64,000 nt of DNA from Mucilaginibacter psychrotolerans (GCF_004519315.1 NZ_SOZE01000027.1:1-64000); one strand, 5' to 3'. Positions 1 through 9,679 are shown, counted from the first letter of the stretch. Numbers and translations are program-made. The notes: a model not told the origin generated them from the letters alone.

Positions 1-93
1 GCAACTTATCTAAAAGAACAATTAGTGCCTATCTGGTACCATATCCAAAACAGTGGTAAATACACTCCGAAAAGACTGCTTTTAAATATATAG
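1..93 (+). CDS. 3' end of an unidentified gene (partial)
   Basis: Frame 1 is open from the window edge to a TAG at 91-93 and gives a 30-residue C-terminus with ordinary protein composition (it contains VPIWYHIQNSGKY). The other two plus frames close early. No family is recognised, and the frame is too short to exclude chance, so this is only a probable gene end. It runs towards the 3' end of the EPS operon. Confidence 0.35.
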   Translation, partial: ATYLKEQLVPIWYHIQNSGKYTPKRLLLNI

Positions 94-394
94 GGCAGTC
101 GACTTATTCACCAAACCCTAAGTAAGGTGATGTAAAATACTCATTCGCTTTGGCAATGGACAGCAGTGCTTAAATAAAGGCGAGAAAGCATTGACTTAGT
201 TCAATTGCCGGCAGCACCATACAGATGATCAACAAATCTGGCTGTCAAATTGCCATCTGCTTTACTACCAATGATTGCATGGCAAAGAAAAGCATCATAA
301 CACAATTTTTGGACCTCTGCGTCCTGCTGTTCATAGTCAGTAAACCAGGAGATTGTACCCGCATTTTTTAAACTGCAAAATGTAGGTTAAAACC
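94..394. other. intergenic, no gene seen
   Basis: About 300 bp between the presumed gene end at 93 and the terminator of the EPS operon. No convincing ORF, RNA gene or long repeat was seen on either strand. Confidence 0.5.
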
Positions 395-425
395 AAAAGC
401 CGCCTCAGTATCTGAAGCGGCTTTT
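395..425 (-). terminator. intrinsic terminator of the EPS operon
   Basis: Arms AAAAGCCGCCTCAG (395-408) and CTGAAGCGGCTTTT (412-425) pair with one mismatch around a 3-nt loop. The A/T-flanked GC stem sits about 36 bp past the stop of the last EPS gene. It could also stop plus-strand transcription. Confidence 0.75.
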
Positions 426-461
426 ATACATGCCGAATGCAACATAAGGATCAACAGAATA

Positions 462-1649
462 CTAACCTACCGAGTTTGGCTCGCCGTGCGGAGTATGGAT
501 AAAGGTTTTGTTTGCGCCTTTAAGTTTAAACAGCAGTTTAAACATACTGAAGAATGCCAGCGGTAAATTCAATATTGCAGTTAATAGCTGTTTGTTAACG
601 TATCTGCGTGGCACAGAAATCATTACTGCTGCATAAGTTGCAACGCATAAGCCAAACCAATATACTACGGGCAAGCCCGCTCCGGGTATCAACGATAGTA
701 AAAAAAGCATACCAGTAATGCCCAACATTAAAACCCTGGGAAGTAAAAGCGTTTGTATTACTTTATCAAAAAAATCTACATTTCCTTTACCCAATTGTAC
801 AAAACCGTCAATTAGATAGCGTTGCATGTAATGCACCTGGGCCGATAACCATCGGCGGCGCTGATTTTCGAAGTTGCCCTGTTTGGCTATTTTTTCGTCG
901 TAAACAATTGCACGCTCAGCATATTCAAATTTGATTCGCTTGCGCAGCAACCTTAGTTCCATCTCCTTATCAAAACCGCCTACTGCGGTAATCTCGGGCA
1001 TTATTTCTTTAAAAAGGCTAAAATCCAATGCCACGCCCGATCCAATTATAGCACACGATAAACCTAATGCCCGGTGCCCTTTTCTAAAAATATGGTTATT
1101 GATGCCTTCGCTCAAGGCATCCAGGTAAGCAAAACCGGTGTCGGTATTTTTGGCTACGCGCTGGCCTTGCACAACCTGGTATCCGCTAACTAATGCATCG
1201 TTCATACGATGCAGGAAATCCTCTTTACAAACGTTATCTGCATCCAATATCAATGCGTAATCATAATCGTTTTCGGTTTGCTGCATAGCCATATTCAATG
1301 CCTTTGCTTTGGTACTTTTTTCGAATTGCACTTCAACCACCTGTATAGGCAGCAGTCTTAACCTTTCAAGTGTTTCCTGTTGCAAGGAATCGGCAATAAC
1401 TACAATATGCCGCTTATCCTGCGGATAATTTAAGGTTAGTGCAGCTATAGCGGTATCTACAATAACTGCATCCTCTTTATAAGAGGGTATATAGATGGCA
1501 AAACTGCCCTGCTTTAAGGCATCACCGGGAGGGCTAAGGCGGCGAATACAACCCGCAAGTGCAAACAGCAGCAGATAAGCTGCCTGTAGTGCCAGCAGTA
1601 TGAATATGGCCAGGCTAAGCCAGTAAAAAATTTCGTTTAAATAACTCAT
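462..1649 (-). CDS. membrane glycosyltransferase, GT2 family (processive-synthase-like)
   Basis: Inner-membrane GT2 enzyme of 395 aa that probably adds a sugar to the lipid-linked EPS repeat unit. An N-terminal membrane segment lies at about residues 8-35, followed by the GT-A fold with the DAD motif at 136-138 and a QRRRW motif at 263-267 of the QxxRW type seen in cellulose/hyaluronan-synthase-like enzymes. Hydrophobic segments follow at about 300-375. It is the last gene of the seven-gene EPS operon, 3 bp after the preceding glycosyltransferase and just before a terminator. The QxxRW motif suggests a polymerising enzyme, but beside a Wzx/Wzy pair a single-transfer role is equally likely. 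The sugar substrate cannot be read from the sequence. Confidence 0.9.
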   Translation of the reverse strand: MSYLNEIFYWLSLAIFILLALQAAYLLLFALAGCIRRLSPPGDALKQGSFAIYIPSYKEDAVIVDTAIAALTLNYPQDKRHIVVIADSLQQETLERLRLLPIQVVEVQFEKSTKAKALNMAMQQTENDYDYALILDADNVCKEDFLHRMNDALVSGYQVVQGQRVAKNTDTGFAYLDALSEGINNHIFRKGHRALGLSCAIIGSGVALDFSLFKEIMPEITAVGGFDKEMELRLLRKRIKFEYAERAIVYDEKIAKQGNFENQRRRWLSAQVHYMQRYLIDGFVQLGKGNVDFFDKVIQTLLLPRVLMLGITGMLFLLSLIPGAGLPVVYWFGLCVATYAAVMISVPRRYVNKQLLTAILNLPLAFFSMFKLLFKLKGANKTFIHTPHGEPNSVG

Positions 1650-1652
1650 TTC

Positions 1653-2555
1653 TTAATTCTTTATAGGTTTATAATTCATATTCCAGGCGAGCCCTTTGCA
1701 TATTTGCCCCGCCATGGCCAGGTTGCCCTTCGCCAGGAATTTAAGGATAGCAACAGGTTCTGATATTAAAGTGAAGAAAATTTTGCTGATGAGTCCTTTT
1801 ACCCCAAACACATTTCGGCGTATAAAAAGCAGCCTGTTTCTGTTTTGATAATAAACTTTTATGGCGCTCATCTTGCCCACACTCATCGATTCTTTATGCA
1901 AAACCAACGACCTGGGCTGGTACCAAACCTTAAACCCTGCCCTCTGCGCATGTTCGGTAAAATCAAGTTCCTCGTAATAAAGGAAATACATTTCGGGTAG
2001 TAGCCCTATTTTATCCAATACCCGGCGATGTATGGCCATTGCCGCGCCGTGGGCGAGGTGGGTTTCAATAGGCATATTAAACTGCCCATTATCTTTTTCG
2101 CCAGATCCTATGAACTTTCCGCGCGCCGTAAATGGGTTAATGGCATCGCCACCCGCGTATTGTATAATATCCGGGGAATGGAAATAACGAATCTTCGGGC
2201 TGATGATGCCGATTTTATCTGATGTAAAAAAAAGGTCGACAACGGGCTCTATAAACCCGGCAGCAACTTCGGTATCATTATTAAGCAAGAAGATAATCTC
2301 TCCTTTAGCAACTTCTATACCCCGGTTGTTGCCGCCTGCAAAACCCTGATTAACTTTATTTTGGATAAACTTAATATCCGGAAACTCGGTAGCCAGATAG
2401 CTGGCATCAACCGCCGAGGCGTTATCAACCACAATGATCTCGATATTGCGGTAAGTTATTTTTGATAGCGACCGCAACAATTCGGCTGTAACTTTATCCG
2501 TATTGTAGTTTACCGTTATAATAGAAACCAGCGGAAAATAAAAGGTCTTGTTCAT
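1653..2555 (-). CDS. glycosyltransferase family 2 (rhamnosyltransferase-like)
   Basis: Cytoplasmic or peripheral GT-A glycosyltransferase of 300 aa. The N-terminus VSIITVNYNTDKVT is the typical GT2 start. The nucleotide-sugar loop contains VVDNAS, and NNDTEV gives the metal-binding acidic motif. The C-terminal part has the FLYYEELDFTEHAQRAG pattern of WbbL/RfbF-type rhamnosyltransferases, so transfer of a deoxyhexose is a reasonable guess but not shown. Its start overlaps the stop of the upstream polymerase gene by 4 bp (ATGA), which indicates translational coupling in the EPS operon. Confidence 0.93.
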   Translation of the reverse strand: MNKTFYFPLVSIITVNYNTDKVTAELLRSLSKITYRNIEIIVVDNASAVDASYLATEFPDIKFIQNKVNQGFAGGNNRGIEVAKGEIIFLLNNDTEVAAGFIEPVVDLFFTSDKIGIISPKIRYFHSPDIIQYAGGDAINPFTARGKFIGSGEKDNGQFNMPIETHLAHGAAMAIHRRVLDKIGLLPEMYFLYYEELDFTEHAQRAGFKVWYQPRSLVLHKESMSVGKMSAIKVYYQNRNRLLFIRRNVFGVKGLISKIFFTLISEPVAILKFLAKGNLAMAGQICKGLAWNMNYKPIKN

Positions 2556-4003
2556 TTTAGTGTGGTTAGTGCATGTATTGTATCTGGTTTGGCATTCTTA
2601 TCCCAACGATAGGCGAGCCAAATGAAGGCCATGCTCATGAAGCCAACTATGCCGCTGGGTGCCTGCCCTAATATCTGATTACCGTAACTTGCGAAAGCTA
2701 TACCCACAAAGCCCGAAAGTAAAGCCATAGCCATTTGACGCAGCATAGCGTCATTCTTCATTTTAAAAATAAGTACGGTACCGGTTATAATGAATGTAAA
2801 CACCATACCCAGGTGCACCCACAGACCAATGATGCCGGTCTCGGCCCATATTTTTACATACCAACTGTCGGTTGCTGTTTCTGCAAGAAAAGTACCCGGA
2901 CTAAACCGCTGCCCCCACGAACCTGCAGACCCAATACCACCACCGATGGGCCTGGTTGCCAAATAGGCCTTGAACTTTTTCTGATTTTCGATGCGAACCT
3001 GTAAAGACGGATCATTGGGATCAAGCGCGCTGCGCATGCGCTGCACCTGGTAATTGCCTGCACCTGCGTTGGTAAACTTTAGCAGGCAAAACAATACGCC
3101 TACGATCATGATGCCTACGGATAGTATCTTAAAGTTTCTGGTCAGGAATAGATATACCATTATACCTGATAAAGGCACAAATAAGGCCCCGCGTGTTCCC
3201 GAAATAGCCATTCCCCAAAAAAAGAAAGCAGCCAGTGCCCAATACATGAGTTTGATTTTAAACTTATGTGGCCCGAAGGAAAGTATCAGGCAAACCAGCA
3301 ATATATGGCCCATAGCCGCGCCAAATTGCCCCGCATCAGAATAAAAGGAGAAAGCACGTAGTCGGCCAAACAGGATATGGGTTTTATAGGCACCCGCGTC
3401 AAGCCATATCTGTTCGTAATGGTTAACGCCCAAATACAGTTGTTTCATGGCCCAAAGGCATGCTATTACACTCCAGATAATCCAAACCTTAAAAAAGATT
3501 TTCAGCTCTTTGGGGTCATTAAGCAACAACAAAGTAAGGATAACCAGTTGTATCATGTATAATGCTACGCCGCGTACCGCGTAAAACCAGGCTACAGCGC
3601 TGCGCGATTCCGGATTGACCAACTCAAACACGCAAAACACGGTCCATACCGCTATCGCGTACACAAACGGATTTTTCAAATAAATAAAGTTTCTTTTTCT
3701 CGATTTAGCTAATGCGGCAATTAACGTAATCAACAAAAATATATCTATTGACAGCCCGAATGGTGCGGTAGAATAGCGTACTGTACCGTTTACGAAAAAG
3801 CCAAAATTAAGTACCGTAAATAAGCCAATGCGGGGATCTTTAAAAACCAATACGAGATATAAAACAACAAACGGCAAAGCTAACAATGCCCCCGCACCTG
3901 CCACATCCGTACGAGCGATAACAAAACCCAGTGCTACTGCAACTAAAGCGATAAGCGATACCTGCACCAGCCATTTAGGGAATATTTTCGCAGAAGTTAT
4001 CAT
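2552..4003 (-). CDS. O-antigen/EPS polymerase (Wzy/WaaL-like)
   Basis: Polytopic membrane protein of 483 aa with about ten or more hydrophobic segments. It carries the Wzy_C-type loop, including AFSFYSDAGQFGAAMGH and SGTRGALFVPL, typical of O-antigen ligase/polymerase proteins. Next to a flippase and chain-length protein its probable role is periplasmic polymerisation of lipid-linked EPS repeat units. A ligase function cannot be excluded from sequence because the two share a fold. The gene overlaps both neighbours by 4 bp. Confidence 0.88.
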   Translation of the reverse strand: MITSAKIFPKWLVQVSLIALVAVALGFVIARTDVAGAGALLALPFVVLYLVLVFKDPRIGLFTVLNFGFFVNGTVRYSTAPFGLSIDIFLLITLIAALAKSRKRNFIYLKNPFVYAIAVWTVFCVFELVNPESRSAVAWFYAVRGVALYMIQLVILTLLLLNDPKELKIFFKVWIIWSVIACLWAMKQLYLGVNHYEQIWLDAGAYKTHILFGRLRAFSFYSDAGQFGAAMGHILLVCLILSFGPHKFKIKLMYWALAAFFFWGMAISGTRGALFVPLSGIMVYLFLTRNFKILSVGIMIVGVLFCLLKFTNAGAGNYQVQRMRSALDPNDPSLQVRIENQKKFKAYLATRPIGGGIGSAGSWGQRFSPGTFLAETATDSWYVKIWAETGIIGLWVHLGMVFTFIITGTVLIFKMKNDAMLRQMAMALLSGFVGIAFASYGNQILGQAPSGIVGFMSMAFIWLAYRWDKNAKPDTIHALTTLK

Positions 4004-5316
4004 AACGGTAAAGGCACTTTTTTAAACGATCTTATGGCACTTATTACGCCTTCATCCCAAAACGATTTTGCGTTAAAGGTTCCCAAAACATCTTTAAGCT
4101 GAACCCAGCCGATGATAACACCCGATAAAAAGGTAAGCGTAGAAGCAGCGGCAACGCCATATACGCCAAACCCGAATTTCAAGGCAAGTAAATCAAGCAA
4201 TACGTTGGTTATCAACATGGCAATTACCTTGATGGAGTTTTTGCCCGGTTGGTTACCCGCGTCGAGCAAAACACCGCAGTACCTATCAATAGGGATGAGT
4301 ATTGCATACAAGCAAAATATTTGCAGCAATAAGGCCGACTCGTGGTATTTTGCACCACCCAGCAGGTTTACCAGTTGCGAAGGCAAAATGAGAAAGGCTA
4401 AGATCAGCGGCAGGATAACTACGATAAGCAAACCGCATTCGCGATAAAAGAATGTTTTTAATGCCGCAAATTTACCCTGGTGCCACAATACGGTAGCATT
4501 AGGTATAGCTACCGAAGCCATTGATCTAACCGGTATCTCTACAGCTTCAATTAATTTTTGAGGTAACGAATAAACGGCCACGGCCGCAGGCCCCAACCAA
4601 AGTGCTATGATAAATTGGTCGGAACTGCGCAACAAGCTGGCGGTAACCATAGTTATCATGCTGTACTTACCAAAATTAGAAAGGTCTGCTCTTTCCTGTT
4701 TCAAATTGGTGAACCATTTCCCTAGTTCGAGCCAACCGAAAAGAATACCAGCCACGCCTGCCAAAAGCTGAAGTGCAGCATAACACAAAGCAATTGTGCT
4801 TATACCTAATTTTAATTTTGCCTCGAACAGTAATAAAGCTGCAAACGCCAGCGGGAATAAAAGGCGCATGATTGCCAACTTTTTGAAAAACATTTTGGCC
4901 TGTAATTGCCATTGCAACAACTGATATGGCAAGGCGGCAATTAACCAAATCACCGTAAACCTGCGGGCCAGGTCAAATGCGTCGTCTTGCGCTTTTACCA
5001 GGTACATCAGCGGCAAACCTATAGCGATAAAAATAAATGTAAAAAATAAAAGCAGTTGCCAGGCTGCCGCTACAAGCTTAGCCCGGTGAAACTTACTTTT
5101 TGACACCACATAAAAGCGCACGAATGGTGTTTGTACCCAACCACTTCGAAGCAGCTCCAGCAGCGTATACACGGTGAGTAGCATAAACCATTTACCGGCA
5201 TCTTCCTTTGAAAAGGTGCGGGCAATAAGCCCAAGGTTTACGAAGCCCAAAAGCGCAGTAACCCCGTTAGACGCTAAAGACCATGAGGCATTGCTGCGAA
5301 GCAGTTTCTTAATCAT
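4000..5316 (-). CDS. oligosaccharide flippase (Wzx-like, MOP/MATE superfamily)
   Basis: Integral membrane protein of 438 aa with roughly twelve hydrophobic segments. The N-terminus (NGVTALLGFVNLGLIARTFS) has the pattern of polysaccharide exporters in the MOP superfamily. It should move the undecaprenyl-linked repeat unit from the cytoplasmic to the periplasmic leaflet for the polymerase encoded next in the operon. Four-bp overlaps with both neighbours support co-translation. Substrate unknown. Confidence 0.9.
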   Translation of the reverse strand: MIKKLLRSNASWSLASNGVTALLGFVNLGLIARTFSKEDAGKWFMLLTVYTLLELLRSGWVQTPFVRFYVVSKSKFHRAKLVAAAWQLLLFFTFIFIAIGLPLMYLVKAQDDAFDLARRFTVIWLIAALPYQLLQWQLQAKMFFKKLAIMRLLFPLAFAALLLFEAKLKLGISTIALCYAALQLLAGVAGILFGWLELGKWFTNLKQERADLSNFGKYSMITMVTASLLRSSDQFIIALWLGPAAVAVYSLPQKLIEAVEIPVRSMASVAIPNATVLWHQGKFAALKTFFYRECGLLIVVILPLILAFLILPSQLVNLLGGAKYHESALLLQIFCLYAILIPIDRYCGVLLDAGNQPGKNSIKVIAMLITNVLLDLLALKFGFGVYGVAAASTLTFLSGVIIGWVQLKDVLGTFNAKSFWDEGVISAIRSFKKVPLPL

Positions 5317-6539
5317 ATCAGCTCGGTTTGATAATTATTTGATTTGAGGCGCTTACTGGTTTTGTATTGCAACACATAGTTTATGAGTTGCCCGGCCCTT
5401 ACGGCCCAGTCTGCTTCTTTTGCGAGCTCCATACGGGCTTCACGTGCCTGCAGGGTGTCTGCCTCTAAAGCAAACTCCAGGGCGCTAACAAAACTTTCGG
5501 GGCTATTGGCGAAATGAACAGCCTTATCTGCCTCGCCAATAGAGGCGAAAGGCGTCATTACAACCGGCAGGCCCATCGCCAGATATTCATTTGCCTTTAA
5601 TGGATAAATGGCGGCGGTAAGGTCATTGCATACGTAGGGTATTATGCCCACATTCATACTGGTAAGTAAATCAGGTATTTCGGCTGCACTAACGGGTGGT
5701 GTAAAAACCACGTTTCGGTTTTTCGATAGCTTAGCTTTGATAGCATTGTCAAATACCTTACCTATGAAAACAAAGGCGGTGGCCGGCATCTGTTTAATAA
5801 CTTCCTGCAAAAGGCCAACATCTAATCGATCATCTATATTACCCGTATAGCCAACAATTTTTGTAGATGCCCCCTGCATTGAACGGTTAAATTTATGGCC
5901 ATCAAAAGCATCGAAATGCACACCATTATTTACAACTGCTATCGGCGTATCTTTTGTTTGTTTACGTTTTTTTAACACATCCGAGGTTACAACTACCAGG
6001 TCGGCAGCATTGGCGTATTGCTTTTCTTCGCGCTCGGCAAAGCCTTTAAAGTAAGGCACGCCTGTGAACTCATCGTAGATGTATGACACTTTAAAGTGTA
6101 CGTTAATAAGCTTCCAACGGTTACCTAAAAACGGTTGATAGGCGTTAAATTCTATCACATCTGTCATCCCTAGCTTACGGATTGCCCTATTGATATAAAA
6201 CCCGGTTATAACAGCGTTGATTTTGCATAATACATTAAACAACTTATAGGTATTTGCTGCAAATGCCGGTAACGTTGGCGGCAGCGATAGCACATACATA
6301 CCGGTTTGGCCATCACCGCTCACCTTCCTTAACCTGCTTTTTAGGCCAAGCAGCCGTTTCCAGTCGAATGGCTTTTTACCTGTAATCCCTTTCACTAAAT
6401 CGGTAAATGTGTAGTTATAATCTACATAAAGCACCAGGTTATCTACCGACAAGCATTTCATCAATTCTACGGTAGATCGCAGGTAGGCGGCCTCCCATGC
6501 AGGCAGGGCGCAACACACTATATGGTTTGGCTTTTGCAC
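5313..6539 (-). CDS. glycosyltransferase, GT4/GT-B type
   Basis: Predicted cytoplasmic GT-B glycosyltransferase of 408 aa. The C-terminal half carries the donor-binding region: GYTGNIDDRLDVGLL starts the second Rossmann domain, and IYPLKANEYLAMGLPVV has the E-containing motif before the nucleotide-sugar site. The N-terminal acceptor domain is divergent. It begins immediately after the chain-length gene and overlaps the flippase gene by 4 bp, so it is part of EPS repeat-unit assembly. Sugar and linkage unknown. Confidence 0.88.
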   Translation of the reverse strand: MQKPNHIVCCALPAWEAAYLRSTVELMKCLSVDNLVLYVDYNYTFTDLVKGITGKKPFDWKRLLGLKSRLRKVSGDGQTGMYVLSLPPTLPAFAANTYKLFNVLCKINAVITGFYINRAIRKLGMTDVIEFNAYQPFLGNRWKLINVHFKVSYIYDEFTGVPYFKGFAEREEKQYANAADLVVVTSDVLKKRKQTKDTPIAVVNNGVHFDAFDGHKFNRSMQGASTKIVGYTGNIDDRLDVGLLQEVIKQMPATAFVFIGKVFDNAIKAKLSKNRNVVFTPPVSAAEIPDLLTSMNVGIIPYVCNDLTAAIYPLKANEYLAMGLPVVMTPFASIGEADKAVHFANSPESFVSALEFALEADTLQAREARMELAKEADWAVRAGQLINYVLQYKTSKRLKSNNYQTELI

Positions 6540-8714
6540 TTATCGTAAATTAAGGGTTATCACTTTTTTTATTTTTTTGCGCAGCCAGCTTCGTTCTTTA
6601 GGCACTTCCCCAATTATGCTATCGAGGTTGTTTTCGTCGGCATTTACAAGCCAGGTGCACAGGTTTGCACCTGCCAGCATAGTTTTTAGTTTAATCAATA
6701 AATCTTTGTCTACCGGCAACCAGGTATCATTGGCGTTTACCATGAGCAAGTTAACTGCCGAATTTTTAACTATGGCAGCCGGCAGACTGTGCTGGGCGGG
6801 GTTGGGCGCAACATAAATAATGAGTTTGTATGCGCTAAGCGTAGTATCTACCAGTTGCGCAACATCAATATAATTCAAATGGGCTATTGCTGGTTCATAA
6901 ATGCTGTACTTCCCTTGAGGTAGCGCAGTGGCAAATGCAGCCTGCTTACCGGATGGAATTACCCAGTGCACACTATCGAACAGTTGCGAAAGCATGCCAT
7001 CAGTTAGTTTTATGTCTTCAGCATTAAAAAGGCCTGTTTTGGTTTGCAGCAATGTAATCTGCGCCGTACCATGAGCAGTAACAGCTTCATTCAAGGCAGG
7101 CAACAAACCGCTTATAAATTGCTCGGCGAGCAAATGCCTCAAGGCTTGCACATAAGTTTTAGGCTTACTGCTATTGGTGGCAATTGATATGCCCGCTAAT
7201 GGTAAATTAATCAGTTTCTTTGCCCTATCGGGGGTGCGTATAGATGAATCCATCAACTCCCGCCCAATAATAACAGAACCAACGAGTATAAAGCCTACAA
7301 CGAACGATAGCATCACCAGCAAAGCGCGGGTAGATTTCTGAGCTTTCAAGGGCAAAAATGGCGCATCCTGAACAACTATATTTGAGTTTAGGGCGATGTT
7401 GCTTTGCCTTAACCTTGCCAGGTTGAGGCCATGCAGTATAGATAAAAACTCTTTCTCGTTGATATCTATCTGGCGTTCTAATCTTTTCAAGGTTGAGCCC
7501 AGCGGAGCAAACTCATCAAAGTTTTTAAGATAATCTCGCTTTTGGTTATTAAGTACATTCAAACCTGCTTTAGCATTGCCGCTGCTAACTGCATTATCTA
7601 CCCATTCTTTTATCAGGCTGGTACGTGGTATGGTTTCCAACGAATAGTTAAGGTTGTCATAGTCGGCCGAAGCGCTCTTTATAGAGTCTTCAAGGATGCG
7701 TGTACGTGCAGTTATCTGACTGATTTTTTCTGTGTTGCCAAAAACTTTGGCCCTTTCTAAGGCCGTATTCGCATCGCTTAACTGCTGGCGCAGATTGATA
7801 ATGCTGGTGCCGTTGGCAATTTGCTTATCGCGGGTGCTCAGTTTATTTTTTACCAGGGCCAATGCGTTATCGGCCCCTGTTTTTGCTATCTTTTGTCCGT
7901 ATATCTCCCTGTTCAGCTGCTCATTTTCTTCGGCAATGTAACGGGTTTGCTCGTAGTAGTTAATGATGTGGTTTTGCTGGCCAAAAATCCTCATGTCGTC
8001 CTCAGATTTTTTCAGCTTTGCTTTTGCTTCGGCCAGTTTAGCTTCAAAATATTGAACGGCACTGTTGGTTTGATCTGTTTTTAACCGCTTATAATTGGCC
8101 AGGAATATCTCTATATGTATTTGCAACACGCGTTGGCATACAGCTGCATCGGTACACCCATAAACTATCTGGATAATATCGCTTGTGCTGATACGTGTAA
8201 CCACCAGGTTAGATTTCAAGTCGTCGATATTATAGTAACTACCTGGCTGGTTTAAAATATAAGCTATTACATTGCCCTGCTTTGCTGCGTAAACCTGGTT
8301 GATGTAATTATATATAGCCTGCGGAGTACGCAATTTTGCGGCAGTGTTAAGCAGGGCCTTCCCGGCCATTTTGTGCAGGTTTTCGAAACCATCGGGGCTT
8401 AATACTTTAACGTCAGGTTTTCGCAAAGACAAATGCTCGGCCAGTAGATGGAGTGCAACCTGCGCAATTGTTTCGCGCGATTTTGCAGAAGCAAGCATAT
8501 TATCGAACGCGTTATTGACTGCAAAATAATCCAGGCGCTCGTCTTCGGTACTGGTGATAGAATAACCGCTGGCCACACCCGTGTACAGGGTTGTTGAACT
8601 GGAGTATTCCTTTTTTGATTTCCGGGTAAGCATAAATACCGTAGCGGCGCAAATAACAGGCACCAGTATTAACCAGTTCAAATGCCTTAATAAAAGTTTT
8701 ATAAAATGGATCAT
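6540..8714 (-). CDS. polysaccharide co-polymerase (Wzz/Wzc-like) with a degenerate kinase domain
   Basis: Inner-membrane chain-length/export protein of 724 aa. A first membrane segment lies at about residues 14-28, then a long periplasmic part rich in predicted coiled coil (about 210-450), and a second membrane segment at about 485-505. The cytoplasmic tail (about 520-724) matches the place of a Wzc/BY-kinase domain, but no Walker A (GxxxxGKT/S) or tyrosine-rich tail is visible: where the P-loop should be the text is ITLLQTKTGLFNAEDI. I read it as a two-TM co-polymerase with a dead kinase-like domain, so phosphorylation control is probably lost or supplied elsewhere. It lies 4 bp after the TolC-like gene and abuts the next glycosyltransferase gene. 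Confidence 0.85.
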   Translation of the reverse strand: MIHFIKLLLRHLNWLILVPVICAATVFMLTRKSKKEYSSSTTLYTGVASGYSITSTEDERLDYFAVNNAFDNMLASAKSRETIAQVALHLLAEHLSLRKPDVKVLSPDGFENLHKMAGKALLNTAAKLRTPQAIYNYINQVYAAKQGNVIAYILNQPGSYYNIDDLKSNLVVTRISTSDIIQIVYGCTDAAVCQRVLQIHIEIFLANYKRLKTDQTNSAVQYFEAKLAEAKAKLKKSEDDMRIFGQQNHIINYYEQTRYIAEENEQLNREIYGQKIAKTGADNALALVKNKLSTRDKQIANGTSIINLRQQLSDANTALERAKVFGNTEKISQITARTRILEDSIKSASADYDNLNYSLETIPRTSLIKEWVDNAVSSGNAKAGLNVLNNQKRDYLKNFDEFAPLGSTLKRLERQIDINEKEFLSILHGLNLARLRQSNIALNSNIVVQDAPFLPLKAQKSTRALLVMLSFVVGFILVGSVIIGRELMDSSIRTPDRAKKLINLPLAGISIATNSSKPKTYVQALRHLLAEQFISGLLPALNEAVTAHGTAQITLLQTKTGLFNAEDIKLTDGMLSQLFDSVHWVIPSGKQAAFATALPQGKYSIYEPAIAHLNYIDVAQLVDTTLSAYKLIIYVAPNPAQHSLPAAIVKNSAVNLLMVNANDTWLPVDKDLLIKLKTMLAGANLCTWLVNADENNLDSIIGEVPKERSWLRKKIKKVITLNLR

Positions 8715-8718
8715 GATG

Positions 8719-9489
8719 TTATTTGCGCATTAGTTGTTGAACCGGTACCCCAACAAACGTTTCAATCTGGAAGTAAGCAATAGAAAATTCGCGTTTGGCC
8801 TCTTCGTAATCTGCCCGGGCATTCACCTCGAAGACCTTGAGGCGGGATAGCTCTGCAATATCAATTATGCCATCTTTAAACTGTTTTTGGGCTACCGCCA
8901 GCTGGCTTATGGCAGATTGCTTGGCTTCGCTACGGATGTTAAGCAGGTTGTTATAATACAGCAAACTGTAATAAATCTGGATTACGTTCCTTTTCAAAGC
9001 CTCGATGGTTTCATCGCGTTTATCAACTGTAGAATTTAGTTGGTATTTATATAAGTTCACTCTCGATTTACGGCCCACTAGTTCGTACAAGGGCAAGTTG
9101 ATTTGCACACCCATGCGATAACCGTTGGTAATATTAGACGATGAAAGGTTGCCGGCACTTTGGCTGTCTGAAGATATAATGCTTTGGTTACCCGAAGAAT
9201 AATTCACAAATCCCATGATGTTGTTGGTCCAAACCAGTTTGCTAAAATTGAGCTGCGATTTAGCGGCTTCGATAAGATCCTGCTGGAATTTTACAGAGGG
9301 CGAATGCGCAACTGCGATATCAATAATATTATCCAGCGGAATGAGTTGTTGCTGCAAATCTATTTGCTCATCCAAAATGCCCGATGTGGCCGCTTTACCG
9401 CCAGGTGTTTGGGCATAAGATGGCATTAGGGCCATGGTTAAAAGCAATAGCGCGATGATGTTTTTAAAGATAGTGTTAAAGGTTTGCAT
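8719..9489 (-). CDS. TolC-like outer membrane protein, half-length
   Basis: Predicted outer-membrane/periplasmic channel component for EPS export. Starting at the ATG at 9489 gives 256 aa with a clean signal peptide (MQTFNTIFKNIIALLLL, cleavage after SYAQ). Upstream in-frame ATGs at 9510 and 9543 are possible; the 9543 one would put non-signal residues in front. The mature part resembles one OEP repeat (helical hairpin plus strand: LYELVGRKSRVNLYKYQL, then coiled-coil-like helices), about half a normal TolC monomer of around 430 aa. It is the first gene of the EPS operon, where a Wza/OPX gene would be expected. Confidence 0.8.
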   Translation of the reverse strand: MQTFNTIFKNIIALLLLTMALMPSYAQTPGGKAATSGILDEQIDLQQQLIPLDNIIDIAVAHSPSVKFQQDLIEAAKSQLNFSKLVWTNNIMGFVNYSSGNQSIISSDSQSAGNLSSSNITNGYRMGVQINLPLYELVGRKSRVNLYKYQLNSTVDKRDETIEALKRNVIQIYYSLLYYNNLLNIRSEAKQSAISQLAVAQKQFKDGIIDIAELSRLKVFEVNARADYEEAKREFSIAYFQIETFVGVPVQQLMRK

Positions 9490-9544
9490 TTTTATAAAAC
9501 CTGTGTTCATGTATTTTGTACTAATAGTTAAAAAGCATACCAAA

Positions 9545-9560
9545 GCGAAAAATAACCCTA
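9545..9560 (-). promoter_or_regulatory. candidate weak sigma-54 -24/-12 element of the EPS operon
   Basis: On the minus strand GG (9558-9557) and GC (9546-9545) have the exact 10-nt spacing of a sigma-54 promoter, and the predicted start near 9534 suits the ATG at 9489. The flanking consensus is poor (AGGGTT instead of TGGCAC). The main support is the palindromic activator-like site 95-125 bp upstream. Confidence 0.3.
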
Positions 9561-9652
9561 AAATGCTTATTTATAGTATTTTATATAGATTTACGCGGTA
9601 AACCTGTTCCAATTTAAGGATTAAATTCTAAAAAATAGAACGACGCGCCTGT

Positions 9653-9672
9653 TTTTAGAAAATGTTCCAAAA
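9653..9672. promoter_or_regulatory. EPS palindrome site 1 (putative enhancer-binding-protein site)
   Basis: TTTTAGAA (9653-9660), spacer AATG, TTCCAAAA (9665-9672): an inverted repeat with one mismatch. The same 8-4-8 layout recurs at 16265, 17749 and 19609. It lies about 120-140 bp upstream of the EPS operon's presumed start, a normal distance for a sigma-54 activator. Confidence 0.6.
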
Positions 9673-9679
9673 CCAGTAA

